Shown: positions 35,741-45,400 of the stretch, piece by piece
Layout: each line of letters opens with the position of its first letter
Numbering within the stretch: the first letter of the stretch is position 1
NCBI GenBank assembly: GCA_023388175.1
Contig: JAEWGT010000003.1
Location: 1 to 64,000 of the forward strand
Direction: 5' to 3'
Length of the DNA stretch: 64,000 nt
Origin: Pseudomonadota bacterium
GTDB lineage: Bacteria > Pseudomonadota > Alphaproteobacteria > Rhizobiales > Devosiaceae
Position numbers and translations under genes: made by a program
The notes under the pieces: generated by a model
Databases searched by the model: none
The model's input: the letters and a program-made list of their open reading frames with translations, nothing else
What the model was told of the DNA's origin: nothing

Positions 35741-36154
35741 TCAGGCTGGGAGCTTGCGATGCCGCGCCCGCGCCGCGACTTCGATCGCTGCCGTAGTCAG
35801 CCGGTCAAGGCTGAGCTTGTCGCGCAGCAGTTCGAGGAACCGCAATTCCTCCTGTTCGAGGAACAGGTCCACCGCCGTCACTTCGACCGCCAGCGCATAG
35901 GCTGTATCCTGCAGTTTCACTGGCAGCGCCGCAATGGCATTGTCCAGCACCCGGTCCAGCCCGTCGGGGCCGTTGAGCACGTCTGCGCAGGCATTGGCAA
36001 CCGCTTCCAGCCGGCTTTTATCGAAGCCCTCGAACACGGGCAGCCGCTCGATCAGCGCCTTGATCCGGGTCAGTTCCTTTTCGGTGATGGCGCTGTCCGA
36101 TGTGGCGGCAACGATCATTACATGGATAAGCGCATCGTGGATCGGGCTGGTCAT
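35741..36154 (-). CDS. TerB-like tellurite-resistance family protein
   Basis: 137 residues from ATG at 36154; a TTG at 36169 is an alternative. An all-helical protein with the TerB/DjlA-N layout: ALIHVMIVAATSDSAITEKEL near the start and EVTAVDLFLEQEELRFLELL near 95-115. TerB-domain proteins bind metal or partners in stress responses. A direct role in tellurite resistance is unproven. It is divergent from lysK with 80 bp between. Confidence 0.75.
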   Translation of the reverse strand: MTSPIHDALIHVMIVAATSDSAITEKELTRIKALIERLPVFEGFDKSRLEAVANACADVLNGPDGLDRVLDNAIAALPVKLQDTAYALAVEVTAVDLFLEQEELRFLELLRDKLSLDRLTTAAIEVAARARHRKLPA

Positions 36155-36234
36155 GGGCGGGTTCCGCAAACAAAACTGGTCAAGAACTAGGCGCTGTCAG
36201 CCGCCGGCGCAAGAACCTGCGACATTGACGCCGC

Positions 36235-37941
36235 ATGCCAGAACGTGCACTTACCCGTCCTCGTCTTTTCCCTTTGTTCCGAAAGGCTGCAACCCCAGTG
36301 TCGCCCGCCGCTTTGCCCCCCCTTGATCCCTCCTTTTTCGAGCCCGCGCAGACAGCGCGCGCTTGGCCGTTCGAGGAAGCGCGCAAGATCGTCAAACGGC
36401 TGGAGAAGTCGGGCAAGGGCGAAGCCCTGTTCGAAACCGGCTATGGTCCTTCGGGCCTGCCCCATATCGGCACCTTTGGCGAAGTGGCCCGCACCACCAT
36501 GGTGCGCACGGCCTTTCGCCTGCTGACCCGCGACCAGGTTCCGACCCGGTTGATCTGCTTTTCCGACGATCTCGACGGCATGCGCAAGATTCCCGATACC
36601 GTCCCCTCCAAGGAGGCGATGGAACCGCATCTGCAAAAGCCGCTGACCGCAGTCCCCGATCCCTGGACCAATGAATATCCGAGCTTCGGCGAGCACAACA
36701 ACGCCATGCTGCGCCGCTTCCTCGACACCTTCGGCTTCGACTATGAATTCGCCAGCGCCACCGGCTATTACAGGTCCGGCAGGTTTGACGAGGTGCTGCG
36801 TCGCGCCGCCGAGCGTTATGAAGACATCATGGCGGTGATGCTGCCCACGCTGGGCGCCGAGCGTCAGGCCACCTATTCGCCCTTCCTGCCGATTTCCCCG
36901 ATCTCTGGCCGCGTGCTCTACGTGCCGATGAAGGAAGTCAACGCCAAGGATGGCACGATAACCTTCACCGACGAAGATGGCCGCGACACCACCGTCCCGG
37001 TCACCGGCGGTCATGTGAAGCTGCAATGGAAGCCCGATTTCGGCATGCGCTGGGCTGCGCTCGGCGTCGATTTCGAAATGTTCGGCAAGGACCACCAGAC
37101 CAATCAGCATATCTACGACAAGATCTGCGCCATTCTCGGCGGCACCCCGCCCGAGCACTATGTCTATGAGCTCTTCCTCGACAGCGAAGGCCAGAAGATT
37201 TCCAAGTCAAAGGGCAATGGTCTCACCATCGATGAATGGCTGACCTATGCGCCGACCGAGAGCCTGGGCCTCTACATGTTCCAGAAGCCCCGCGTCGCCA
37301 AGCGCCTGCATTTCGATGTCATCCCGCGCGCCGTGGACGAGTATTTCGCCCATGTCGCCTCCTACGAAAAGCAGGAAGCCCCGGCACGGCTGGAAAACCC
37401 GGCCTTTCATATCCATAATGGCGCTGTGCCCAAGGTCGACATGCCGGTCACCTTCGCGCTGCTGCTCAATCTGGCCACGGCATCCAACCCGGAAACGCCC
37501 GAAGTCATGTGGGGCTATATCTCGGCCTACGCGCCGGGCATTTCGGCCAAGACCCACCCGCAGCTCGACGCGCTGGTCGGCTATGCCATGCGCTACTTCC
37601 GCGACTTCGTGAAGAAGACCTACCGCGCCCCCGACGATGTCGAGCGCGCCGCGCTTCAAGCCCTGTCGGACGCCTTTGCGGCGCTGCCCGCAGACTCCAC
37701 CAACGAAGCCATCCAGAACGCCGCCCTCGACGTGGCGCGCGAGATCGAGCGCTATCAGGACCATTCCAAGACCGGGCCCAATGGCGGCCCCGGCGTCTCG
37801 GGTGACTTTTTCCAGATGCTCTATCAGGTGCTGATCGGCCAGGAACGCGGCCCCCGCTTCGGCTCCTTCGCCGCGCTTTACGGCATCGACAATACCCGCC
37901 GCCTCATCGGCAGGGCCCTGGCGGGCGAACTGCAGGCATAA
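36235..37941 (+). CDS. lysK: Lysyl-tRNA synthetase, class I
   Basis: 568 residues. The class I HIGH-type motif is GLPHIGTFGE (near 75-84), and KISKSKG (near 322-328) is the KMSKS loop. The middle has FEMFGKDHQTN, diagnostic of LysRS-I. Alphaproteobacteria widely use this archaeal-type enzyme in place of class II LysS. GTG at 36298, with GAAAGG eleven bases upstream, would give a 547-residue protein starting close to the family norm and may be the real start. The stop is certain. Confidence 0.95.
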   Translation: MPERALTRPRLFPLFRKAATPVSPAALPPLDPSFFEPAQTARAWPFEEARKIVKRLEKSGKGEALFETGYGPSGLPHIGTFGEVARTTMVRTAFRLLTRDQVPTRLICFSDDLDGMRKIPDTVPSKEAMEPHLQKPLTAVPDPWTNEYPSFGEHNNAMLRRFLDTFGFDYEFASATGYYRSGRFDEVLRRAAERYEDIMAVMLPTLGAERQATYSPFLPISPISGRVLYVPMKEVNAKDGTITFTDEDGRDTTVPVTGGHVKLQWKPDFGMRWAALGVDFEMFGKDHQTNQHIYDKICAILGGTPPEHYVYELFLDSEGQKISKSKGNGLTIDEWLTYAPTESLGLYMFQKPRVAKRLHFDVIPRAVDEYFAHVASYEKQEAPARLENPAFHIHNGAVPKVDMPVTFALLLNLATASNPETPEVMWGYISAYAPGISAKTHPQLDALVGYAMRYFRDFVKKTYRAPDDVERAALQALSDAFAALPADSTNEAIQNAALDVAREIERYQDHSKTGPNGGPGVSGDFFQMLYQVLIGQERGPRFGSFAALYGIDNTRRLIGRALAGELQA

Positions 37942-38080
37942 GGGCCGCCAGAACTGCTCCGGTGGCATGCGCCAACGAATAAAAGCAGGCGCGGGCAGCT
38001 TTTTGCCCGCTTCTGCGTTGGTCGTTTTGCTGCATAATGTGGTTTGCGTAGATAGGGTGTCGCGCCCCAGGGGATTTGCT

Positions 38081-39115
38081 GTGGGTGCATCGGGCTTTGG
38101 TTCTGCTCAGCTGGATAGGGCAGAGCGTTTTCGTCAACGGCCCCTTCTGGCCTACTGCACTGCCATTGCCGCCTTCGCCCTGGCGCTGGGCCTCCGGTTC
38201 GCGCTGAACGGTGTCTTGCCCACCGGGTTTCCCTATCTCACATTCTTCCCTGCCGTCCTGCTGACAGCCTTCTTCTGCGGCACCGGCCCGGGCATTGTCA
38301 CTGCGGCCCTGTCCGTCGTCGCCGCCTGGTTCTGGTTCATCCCGCCCTTCGATTCCTTCGATCTCGATACCCAGAGCACCATTGCGGTGCTGTTCTTCAT
38401 CGTGATCCTCACCGCCGACATTCTCATCATTCACCTGATGCATTCGGCCCTCACCAGGCTGCGCGAGGAACAGGGGCGCACCGCCCACCTCCTTGAGCGC
38501 CAGAACACCCTCTTTGAGGAACTGCAGCACCGCACGGCGAACAACATGTCCTTCATCGGCGCGCTGCTCTCCATGCACAAGCGCCGCGCGGCCCATCTGC
38601 CCGAGGTCCGGAGCGTGTTCGAAGATGCGTCGGCCCGGCTCGAATCCATGTCGCGCATCCATCGCCGCCTCTATGATCCCACCAATAGCGACCTGCCGCT
38701 CGATACCTATTTCGGCGCGCTGCTGCAGGACACGTTCGAAGGCGCGGGCAGGGACGACATCACAGTCGAGGTGCGCAGCACCATCGCCCGGATCGACGTC
38801 AATCGCCTTATCACCCTCTCGCTCATCGTCACCGAACTGGCAACCAATGCGGTCAAGCATGCCTTTGCCGATCGGAAAGGCCGCTTCACGCTGCTGCTGG
38901 AAAATGACGGTGACAATTTCAGGGTCACTGTGCGGGATGACGGTCCGGGCTTCCCGGAAGGCTTCGATCCCGCCTCCAGTGACCGGCTTGGCTTCCGTGT
39001 TCTCTCGAGCTTCGCCCGCACGCTCGACGGAACGCTGGATTTCCGCACCGAGAATGGCGCCTTGACCACGCTGACTTTCGCCGTAGCCGACCCGAGGCAG
39101 ACCGGTCAGGGTTGA
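38081..39115 (+). CDS. Membrane sensor histidine kinase (DUF4118, HisKA_2/HWE type)
   Basis: 344 residues from GTG at 38081, preceded by AGGGGA. Four transmembrane helices (about 20-125) form a KdpD-like DUF4118 domain. The dimerisation/phosphoacceptor region is EELQHRTANNMSFIGALL (His near 148 with this start), and the ATPase domain has the N box VTELATNAVKHAF and G box DDGPGFPEGF. No response regulator is adjacent, so it is an orphan kinase. The signal is unknown. It is convergent with the acetyltransferase gene, only 4 bp apart. Confidence 0.85.
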   Translation: MGASGFGSAQLDRAERFRQRPLLAYCTAIAAFALALGLRFALNGVLPTGFPYLTFFPAVLLTAFFCGTGPGIVTAALSVVAAWFWFIPPFDSFDLDTQSTIAVLFFIVILTADILIIHLMHSALTRLREEQGRTAHLLERQNTLFEELQHRTANNMSFIGALLSMHKRRAAHLPEVRSVFEDASARLESMSRIHRRLYDPTNSDLPLDTYFGALLQDTFEGAGRDDITVEVRSTIARIDVNRLITLSLIVTELATNAVKHAFADRKGRFTLLLENDGDNFRVTVRDDGPGFPEGFDPASSDRLGFRVLSSFARTLDGTLDFRTENGALTTLTFAVADPRQTGQG

Positions 39116-39119
39116 TCGC

Positions 39120-39587
39120 TCAGCTCAGCCTCTTTCTGAAATAGACAACCCGCTCGGTCTCTTCGAAATCCAGGGCCGCATGCATCATTTGGCTTTGGCC
39201 ATTCTCTATCAGCGCGTCTGATGCCAGCTCGCTATAGCCCTTGTCCTTTGCCCATTGCTCCACTGCGGCCACCAGCGCCCGCCCCACGCCGCTCCGCCGC
39301 GCCGCGGGCAGCACATATATGCCTTCAAGGAACGCCACCGGCGAGGTGATGCAGCCATTGACGTAGTCGTGCCGCACGGAGACCTCGGCAAAGCCAAGCG
39401 TGGTGCCGTCCCTGTCCCGGGCAATCAGGTTGAGCCTCTGGTCCGGCTTTGCCAGCAGGTCCATGATCTCGGCGGCATGCTCGGCCGCGTCACCTTCGGG
39501 CCAGAGCGCCGTCCGCATTGCGACCCAGTCCTTTGCATCGGTGGCTGCCATCGGCATGATGCTGAAAGATTTGCCCGAATGCTGCAT
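39120..39587 (-). CDS. AAC(6')-type aminoglycoside N-acetyltransferase-like GNAT protein
   Basis: 155 residues with a GNAT fold. The CoA-binding motif A is VLPAARRSGVGRALV. Several stretches match the AAC(6')-I group: DWVAMRTALWPEGD, RHDYVNGCITSPVAFLEGIY, ELASDALIEN and a terminal ETERVVYFRKRL. The known family acetylates the 6'-amino group of aminoglycosides using acetyl-CoA. The gene is chromosomal, with normal composition and no mobile element nearby, so it is probably an intrinsic enzyme. Whether it confers resistance is unknown. Confidence 0.8.
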   Translation of the reverse strand: MQHSGKSFSIMPMAATDAKDWVAMRTALWPEGDAAEHAAEIMDLLAKPDQRLNLIARDRDGTTLGFAEVSVRHDYVNGCITSPVAFLEGIYVLPAARRSGVGRALVAAVEQWAKDKGYSELASDALIENGQSQMMHAALDFEETERVVYFRKRLS

Positions 39588-39636
39588 GGGACCTCATGTT
39601 CTCGCCACTGGCTCGGCAGGGTTTTGGTCGCGCGCC

Positions 39637-39966
39637 CTAACCAAACCTGGCCGCGAATTGCTCGGCGTCCGGCGGTATATCCTTGCTGATCTTGATATAG
39701 ACCCGTCCGTCGGGCGTCCGCCGCAACAGGTCGAGATCGACCAGTTCCCGCCGCAGCAGCGCATAATCCTCGTAGTCGTGCCAGCCCTTGATCAGGCCAC
39801 TCAGTTCCGCCTCGCTCATCTGCCGGTCGCCCGGCAATTGCCACCAAACCACCCAGAGCACCAGCAATTGGTCGCCGCGTTTGGAGGGCCAGCGTTGCAG
39901 CCGGCCCTTGGCGTCGAAACAGCGCGCCACCCGCGCCATTTGCCTGGTGTCGGCTGCCTCGCTCAC
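39637..39966 (-). CDS. DUF2087 domain protein
   Basis: 109 residues from GTG at 39966, which overlaps the stop of the S24 regulator gene (GTGA), so the two are translationally coupled. The DUF2087 pattern is visible: FDAKGRLQRWPSKRGDQLLVL, then LLRRELVDLDLLRRTPDGRVY. DUF2087 is a small winged-helix-like domain often attached to regulators. Its coupling to the repressor suggests a partner or modulator role. No biochemical function is known to me. Confidence 0.8.
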   Translation of the reverse strand: MSEAADTRQMARVARCFDAKGRLQRWPSKRGDQLLVLWVVWWQLPGDRQMSEAELSGLIKGWHDYEDYALLRRELVDLDLLRRTPDGRVYIKISKDIPPDAEQFAARFG

Positions 39967-40610
39967 TGGCTTGCCCAGATGATCCGCGCCACCCATTCCA
40001 CCTCCACCAGATCGATGATGCGCGGCTCATAGGCGGGGTTGAGCGAATGCAGCTCGATTTGCCTTGCGCTCTGCCGCGCCAGGATCTTGGCCATCACCTC
40101 GCCATCGCGCGTCTTGACCACCACCCGGTCACCGCGCCGCACCTGTTCGGTGGGGGAGACGACGATGCGGTCGCCCTCGCGGTAAAGCGGTTCCATGCTG
40201 TCCCCGCTCACTTCCAGCGCATAGATGCCGTTTTCCTGGGGCGTGGGCAATTCGATCTCGTCCCAGCCCTGTCCCACCGGAAAACCGGCGCCGTCGAAAA
40301 ATCCACCCGCACCCGCCTGCGCCAGTCCCAGCAGCGGCACGGTGCGCTGCGCCGGCTCGGAAAAGCCGCCTGCCTGCATATAGGCGCCGGTGCCGGCAAG
40401 AAAGCTGTCGAAACTCTCGCCCGTGGCTTCCAGCACCTTGGCGATGCTTTCGGTGCTCGGCCAGCGCTCGCGCCCATCCTTGCTGACACGCTTGGAAACG
40501 TTGAACGCCGTTGCATCCAGCCCCGCCAGCCGCGCCAGTGCCGACACGGAATGGCCGTGCCGGCGCGCCAGCCCGTCAATGCCATCCCATATGGCCCTGT
40601 GTGAAAGCAT
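39963..40610 (-). CDS. S24 family LexA-like transcriptional repressor
   Basis: 215 residues. An N-terminal HTH (about 10-70, GHSVSALARLAGLDATAFNV) is joined to a C-terminal S24/LexA peptidase domain (about 115-215) with the Ser in SGDSMEPLY and the Lys in VMAKIL. A self-cleaving repressor of this kind usually responds to RecA filaments. An Ala-Gly pair (QAGAGGFF) near 98-105 is a plausible cleavage site. It is coupled to the DUF2087 gene and divergent from the DUF952-pyrD pair. A candidate operator is at 40683-40699. Confidence 0.88.
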   Translation of the reverse strand: MLSHRAIWDGIDGLARRHGHSVSALARLAGLDATAFNVSKRVSKDGRERWPSTESIAKVLEATGESFDSFLAGTGAYMQAGGFSEPAQRTVPLLGLAQAGAGGFFDGAGFPVGQGWDEIELPTPQENGIYALEVSGDSMEPLYREGDRIVVSPTEQVRRGDRVVVKTRDGEVMAKILARQSARQIELHSLNPAYEPRIIDLVEVEWVARIIWASQ

Positions 40611-40682
40611 ATGCCGGTCCCGGAGAGGAAATATATCTTATGAAGGGAATGCAGTCCTATCGTATTGTCCGCTCCCCATCTT

Positions 40683-40699
40683 GTAAAGAGAACCTTTAC
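40683..40699. promoter_or_regulatory. GTAAAG-N5-CTTTAC palindrome, candidate repressor operator
   Basis: A perfect 6-bp inverted repeat with 5-bp spacer lies between the S24 repressor (start 40610) and the DUF952-pyrD genes (start 40737). Symmetry and position fit autoregulation. Confidence 0.45.
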
Positions 40700-40736
40700 G
40701 TTTTACCCCCTGCACGTCCCGTTTCGCAGGTGCGCC

Positions 40737-41099
40737 ATGCCATCCGACAGCCCCCAGTTCATCTACAAGATCGCCACTGCGGCCTCGCTCGCCGGAGCCC
40801 GCCATTCGGGGCGTTACGAGGGCATGCCCATCGATGCAGGCGATGGCTATATGCACTTCTCCACCGCCGCCCAATTGGCCGAAACCCTGCGCCTGCATTT
40901 CAAGGGTCAGTCCGATCTTGTCATCCTGGCCATTCGCACCGCCGATCTGGGCGACGCGCTGGTCTGGGAACCTTCGCGCGGCGGCCAGCTCTTCCCTCAT
41001 CTTTATCACGGCCCGCTGAATATGGACGCGGTGGCGTGGGAAGCCATTGTCAGCGTTGATGCCGACGGAAATTGTGTTTTGCCGGAGGCCGTACAATGA
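40737..41099 (+). CDS. DUF952 domain protein
   Basis: 120 residues with the DUF952 features FIYKIATAASLAGA, GYMHFSTAAQLAETL and LFPHLYHGPLNMDAV. The family has a glutathione S-transferase-like or ART-like fold and no established activity. CGCAGG precedes the ATG at 40737. It overlaps pyrD by ATGA, an arrangement found in many alphaproteobacteria, so it is probably co-expressed with pyrimidine synthesis. Confidence 0.85.
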   Translation: MPSDSPQFIYKIATAASLAGARHSGRYEGMPIDAGDGYMHFSTAAQLAETLRLHFKGQSDLVILAIRTADLGDALVWEPSRGGQLFPHLYHGPLNMDAVAWEAIVSVDADGNCVLPEAVQ

Positions 41100-42199
41100 T
41101 CTTTTCCGCCTTCTCGCCGCTGCTGCGCAATGCGGGCCTGGCCGGTCTTACCCGGGATACGCTGTTGCGCATGGACCCCGAAACCGCCCATGGCGCCACC
41201 ATCACCGCCCTGCGTCTCGGCCTCGCGCCGCAGCAGCAGCATAAGGACCCGCCGGAGCTGTCCACCCGGCTTTGTGGCCTCGATCTGGCCAATCCCATCG
41301 GCATGGCCGCCGGCTTTGACAAGAATGCCGAAGTGCCCCGTCCGCTCGCCCTGATGGGTTTTGGCATGGTCGAGATCGGGACGGTGACCCCTCGCCCGCA
41401 AGTGGGCAATGACAAGCCCCGCCTGTTCCGCGTGCCTGAAGCTGAAGGCGTCATCAACCGCATGGGCTTCAACAATGAGGGGCACGAGGCGGCATTTCAA
41501 CGGCTTAAGGGCCTGCGTGTTCCCGCTGCCCTGGGGGTCAATATCGGTGCCAACAAGGACAGCGCGGATTTCGTCGCCGACTATGTCACGGGCGTCACCC
41601 GCTTCGCCGATCTGGCAGACTACCTGACCGTCAACGTCTCGTCGCCCAATACGCCGGGCCTGCGCAATCTTCAGGCCGACGAGGCGCTGCGTCGCCTGCT
41701 GGGCGAAGTGCTTGCCACCAGGGCCAAGGCGAAGGTCCGTGTGCCTGTCTTCCTGAAGATCGCGCCAGATCTCGACGAAGCCGGCATGGATGCCATTGCC
41801 CGCGTCATCCTCGAAACCGATCTCGATGGGCTGATCGTTTCCAACACCACCATTTCCCGCGATCCCGTCATGGGCATGGAAAACGCCACCGAAACCGGCG
41901 GCCTGTCCGGAAAGCCGCTGTTTGATCTCTCCACCCGGCGGCTCGCGCAGATGCGCCAGCGCGTCGGCGCCCTTCCGTTGATCGGGGTCGGCGGCATTCA
42001 TTCCCCGCAAACCGCGCTGGCCAAGTTTGAAGCCGGCGCCAATGCCATTCAGCTGTATTCGGCCATGGTCTTTGGTGGCCTCGACCTGCTCGAGCGCATC
42101 AAGCGCGGCGTCGTCGCCGGCGTCCGTGCGGCGGGCAAGACCAATATTTCCGAACTCGTCGGCACCAGAACCGATGCCTTTGCTTCGGGGGAATTCTAG
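41096..42199 (+). CDS. pyrD: Dihydroorotate dehydrogenase (quinone), class 2
   Basis: 367 residues. The class 2 N-terminal membrane-binding helices (LLRNAGLAGLTRDTLLRMDPETAH) are followed by the FMN barrel with NPIGMAAGFDKN, the catalytic Ser region NVSSPNTPGLRNLQ, and FMN-binding NTTISR and VGGIHS. It oxidises dihydroorotate to orotate and passes electrons to ubiquinone at the inner membrane. The start overlaps the DUF952 stop. Confidence 0.96.
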   Translation: MIFSAFSPLLRNAGLAGLTRDTLLRMDPETAHGATITALRLGLAPQQQHKDPPELSTRLCGLDLANPIGMAAGFDKNAEVPRPLALMGFGMVEIGTVTPRPQVGNDKPRLFRVPEAEGVINRMGFNNEGHEAAFQRLKGLRVPAALGVNIGANKDSADFVADYVTGVTRFADLADYLTVNVSSPNTPGLRNLQADEALRRLLGEVLATRAKAKVRVPVFLKIAPDLDEAGMDAIARVILETDLDGLIVSNTTISRDPVMGMENATETGGLSGKPLFDLSTRRLAQMRQRVGALPLIGVGGIHSPQTALAKFEAGANAIQLYSAMVFGGLDLLERIKRGVVAGVRAAGKTNISELVGTRTDAFASGEF

Positions 42200-42359
42200 G
42201 CAGCCTGCCTGTCCCAGCCCGCCGGTCGTGACCTGCGGGCAGGGCCCCGATGGGCCTCTGATGCGCCCGGTTTTTCCTGTCCGGACAATTCCTTAGCGAT
42301 CGGCGCCACGTTTACCATAAGCTTTTGTTAACCTTGCAGGCCTCCGCAACGCTCGCCTA

Positions 42360-42374
42360 TTAAGGTTTCATTAA
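42360..42374. promoter_or_regulatory. CtrA-type site TTAA-N7-TTAA
   Basis: TTAA (42360-42363), a 7-bp spacer and TTAA (42371-42374) match the full CtrA recognition pattern of alphaproteobacteria, 48 bp before the start of the polysaccharide enzyme gene. This suggests cell-cycle control. Confidence 0.55.
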
Positions 42375-42421
42375 GCAGAGTCTGCCGCCCCGCGGTCCGC
42401 TGTGCAACCATTTGCGGTGGT

Positions 42422-45400
42422 ATGGCGATGCGTGTTGTTGCGGGCGGCCCCTCTGGGGCGCATTCGGTTAAACCTGTTTTCTATGATGCGTCGCGTCGCC
42501 GGTGGTTGGGCTTTGCCACGACATCCGGCCTGTTGACCCTCTTCGTCGTAGGAATTCTGGGCCTCCTGGCGCTCTCGATCGCTGATACCCCCACGATCCG
42601 CGCTGTTCCGCTGGCCCAGCCGGGTGCGGTCGCCATAGCCACCATCAGTCCGGTCCCCGACCTGTCCCAGACGATGGACATCGTGGCCGATCCCATGGAA
42701 CTGGCCAGCATTGCCTCCCCGTCGCGCCCGGTGGAAGCGGTCGCCATGCCGCCCGTCCTGCCCGCCGCCAATGCCGGGCCGGACACCGTCGCGCCATCTC
42801 CCGAAGCCACTCTTGCAATGGCCGGCGTGCCCCTGCCGCGCCCTCGGCCCCAGCTCGCTCCGGCGCCCAGAACGGAAGTTGTTGCCGCAGTGGCGGTTCG
42901 CACACGGCCTGCGCCGGCACGGACCGTCATCGATAGCCCGAGTTTCGTCACGCTGGGCAGCGGGTCAAGCGTGGCCGTACATGTTCCGCGCGACAGCTCT
43001 GGTGGCTCCATCACCCACTTGCCGCCTGCCAGCCGCCAGGTGTCATTCACGATGATTTTGGATCAGGTGCTGGGTGGCCTGCTGTCCGTCCTTGCGCCGC
43101 CGGTGAATGCGCAGGAATTCACTGCCGACGCGCCAGCGCCTGAAATTCAGGCTTTTTTCGTCAACTGGGACCATTCCAGTGCCTCCTCGCTGCATCAGTT
43201 CATCCGCAATATCGATGTGCTGGTGCCCGACTGGATCACGCTCAGGGACGATGCGGGCAATCTCGCCTTCGACATGGGCCAGCGCACGCTGCAAACCCTT
43301 GCCCTGCGCGCCGACACGCATCCCGATCTGCGTGTCATGCCGCTTTTCACCAATTATGCCGGCGGCCAGTGGCAGGTCGAGCGTCTGCGCGCCGTCATGG
43401 CATCTCCCGGTCTGTCGCGCCACTTCGCCGACCAGATTGTCACCTATCTCACCGAAAACGGCTTTGATGGCCTGACGCTGCGGTTTTCCGGTCTCTCCAG
43501 CGATGACCGGGCCAGCCATCGCCGGTTTCTCGAAGTGCTGTCGCCCATCCTCGCCGACAACGGCCTGCGGCTGCAGCATGTCGTCAATATCGAAGGCGGC
43601 GCACTCGATCCCGTCCTGTTCGCCGATCTGGTCGATATCGTCATTGTCGAGGCCCATGGCCAGACGGTCGCCACCGACGCGCCCGGGCCTCTGGCCGGGC
43701 AGGACTGGTTTGCTGACCTGGCAGCGCAATGGACCACGCGCATCGCGCCCGAAAAGCTGGTCTTCTCGCTGGCAAGCCTCGCCTATGACTGGCCCGAAAC
43801 CGGACCGGCCGAACAGATTTCCATGCTCGAAGCCTACCGCCGGGCCGAAAGGGCAGGGGCCGAAGTCAGCGTTGATCCGGCGAGCCTCAATTCCAGCTTC
43901 ACTTATAACAGTGCCGACGGCGCATCCCGCTCGGTCTGGATGCTCGATGGCGTCGCTGCTTTCAATCAGGCCCGCGCGCTGTCCGGGACCGGCATAGCCG
44001 GCCTTGCCCTCAATCGCCTGGGCACCGAGGACGCCAGCGTCTGGCAGGTTCTCTCCAATCCCTATGCGGGCTCGGCCTCGGCGCTCGAAGCCATCGATTA
44101 TGCCTATCAGATCGCCCGCAACGGCTCGGGTGAGATCATCAAGCTTGTGGGCCTTCCCGCCACCGGCAGCCGCAGCGTCACGCTTGGCGAAGACGGCTTC
44201 GTCACTGCCGCCGCCATCACCACCTTTCCCAAGGCCTACGAAATCGATCATTGGGGGTCCACCGACTCGCGTCTCGTGGCGCTGACCTTCGATGACGGGC
44301 CCGATCCCGCCTTCACGCCGCAGGTGCTTGATATTCTTGCGCGCTATGACGTGCCCGCGACCTTCTTCGCAGTCGGCGCGCAGATGCTGCGTCACCCCGA
44401 TATCGTGCGCCGCATGGTGGCCGAGGGCCACGAGATCGGCAGCCATACCTATTCCCACGTCAATATCTCCACCATGAGCCCGGAAATGCTGCGGCTCGAT
44501 CTCAACGCCACCCAGCGCGTGTTCGAGAGCATTACCGGCCGCCACATGGCCATGTTCCGCGCGCCCTATGCCGTTGACGCCAATCCGCGCACGCCATCTG
44601 AAATCGCGCCGCTCGCCACTGTGGGTGCGCTGGGCTATGTCACGGTCAACATGAATATCGATCCGCTCGACTGGTGGCTGCCCTCGGCGGGCCGCATCGC
44701 CAAAGACACCATCGAGGGCATCGAAAGCGGTCTGGGCAATGTGGTCCTGCTCCATGACGGTGGCGGCGATCGCCAGCACACTGTCGATGCGCTGCCCGAG
44801 ATCATCGAGACCTTGCAGGCGCGCGGCTATAGTTTCGTCGCCATTTCCGATCTGGTGGGTCTGTCCGCCGAGGAGATGATGCCCGTCTCATCCAGTGCTG
44901 AGGGACCATTCGCCGCCATCCAGAATGTCGGCTTCACCCTGCTGCGCGAGGGCGAAAAGCTCATGGTCGGCCTTTTCGCCCTGGCCATAGGCCTCGGCAT
45001 CGCCCGCTCCGTACTGCTCATCCTGCTTTCGGCATTTCGTCGCCCCCATGCCCGTCTCCCTTCTGCCCGGGCCGGTCTCAGGTTCGGCGTGATCGTGCCC
45101 GCCTATAATGAGGAAAAGGTGGTCCTCAAGACCGTCCGCTCGCTACTCCAGTCCGATTATTCCGATCTCAAGGTCCTGGTGGTCGATGACGGTTCGAAGG
45201 ACAATACCTTCGCCCTCTGCCGCGACACCTTCGCTGACGAACCGCGCGTCGAGGTCGTCACCAAGCCCAATGGCGGCAAGGCGGCGGCGCTCAATTACGG
45301 CTTCGAGCGGCTCGATGTCGATGTTGTCGTTGCGCTCGATGCCGATACCATTTTCCTGCCCGATACCATTTCGCGCCTCGCCGATCATTTCCACGACGAG

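Noticed and set aside
43043..44779. 578-codon open frame opposite the polysaccharide enzyme gene
   Set aside because: It mirrors an intact CE4/GH18 coding strand with clear motifs, so the antisense frame is a product of high GC content.
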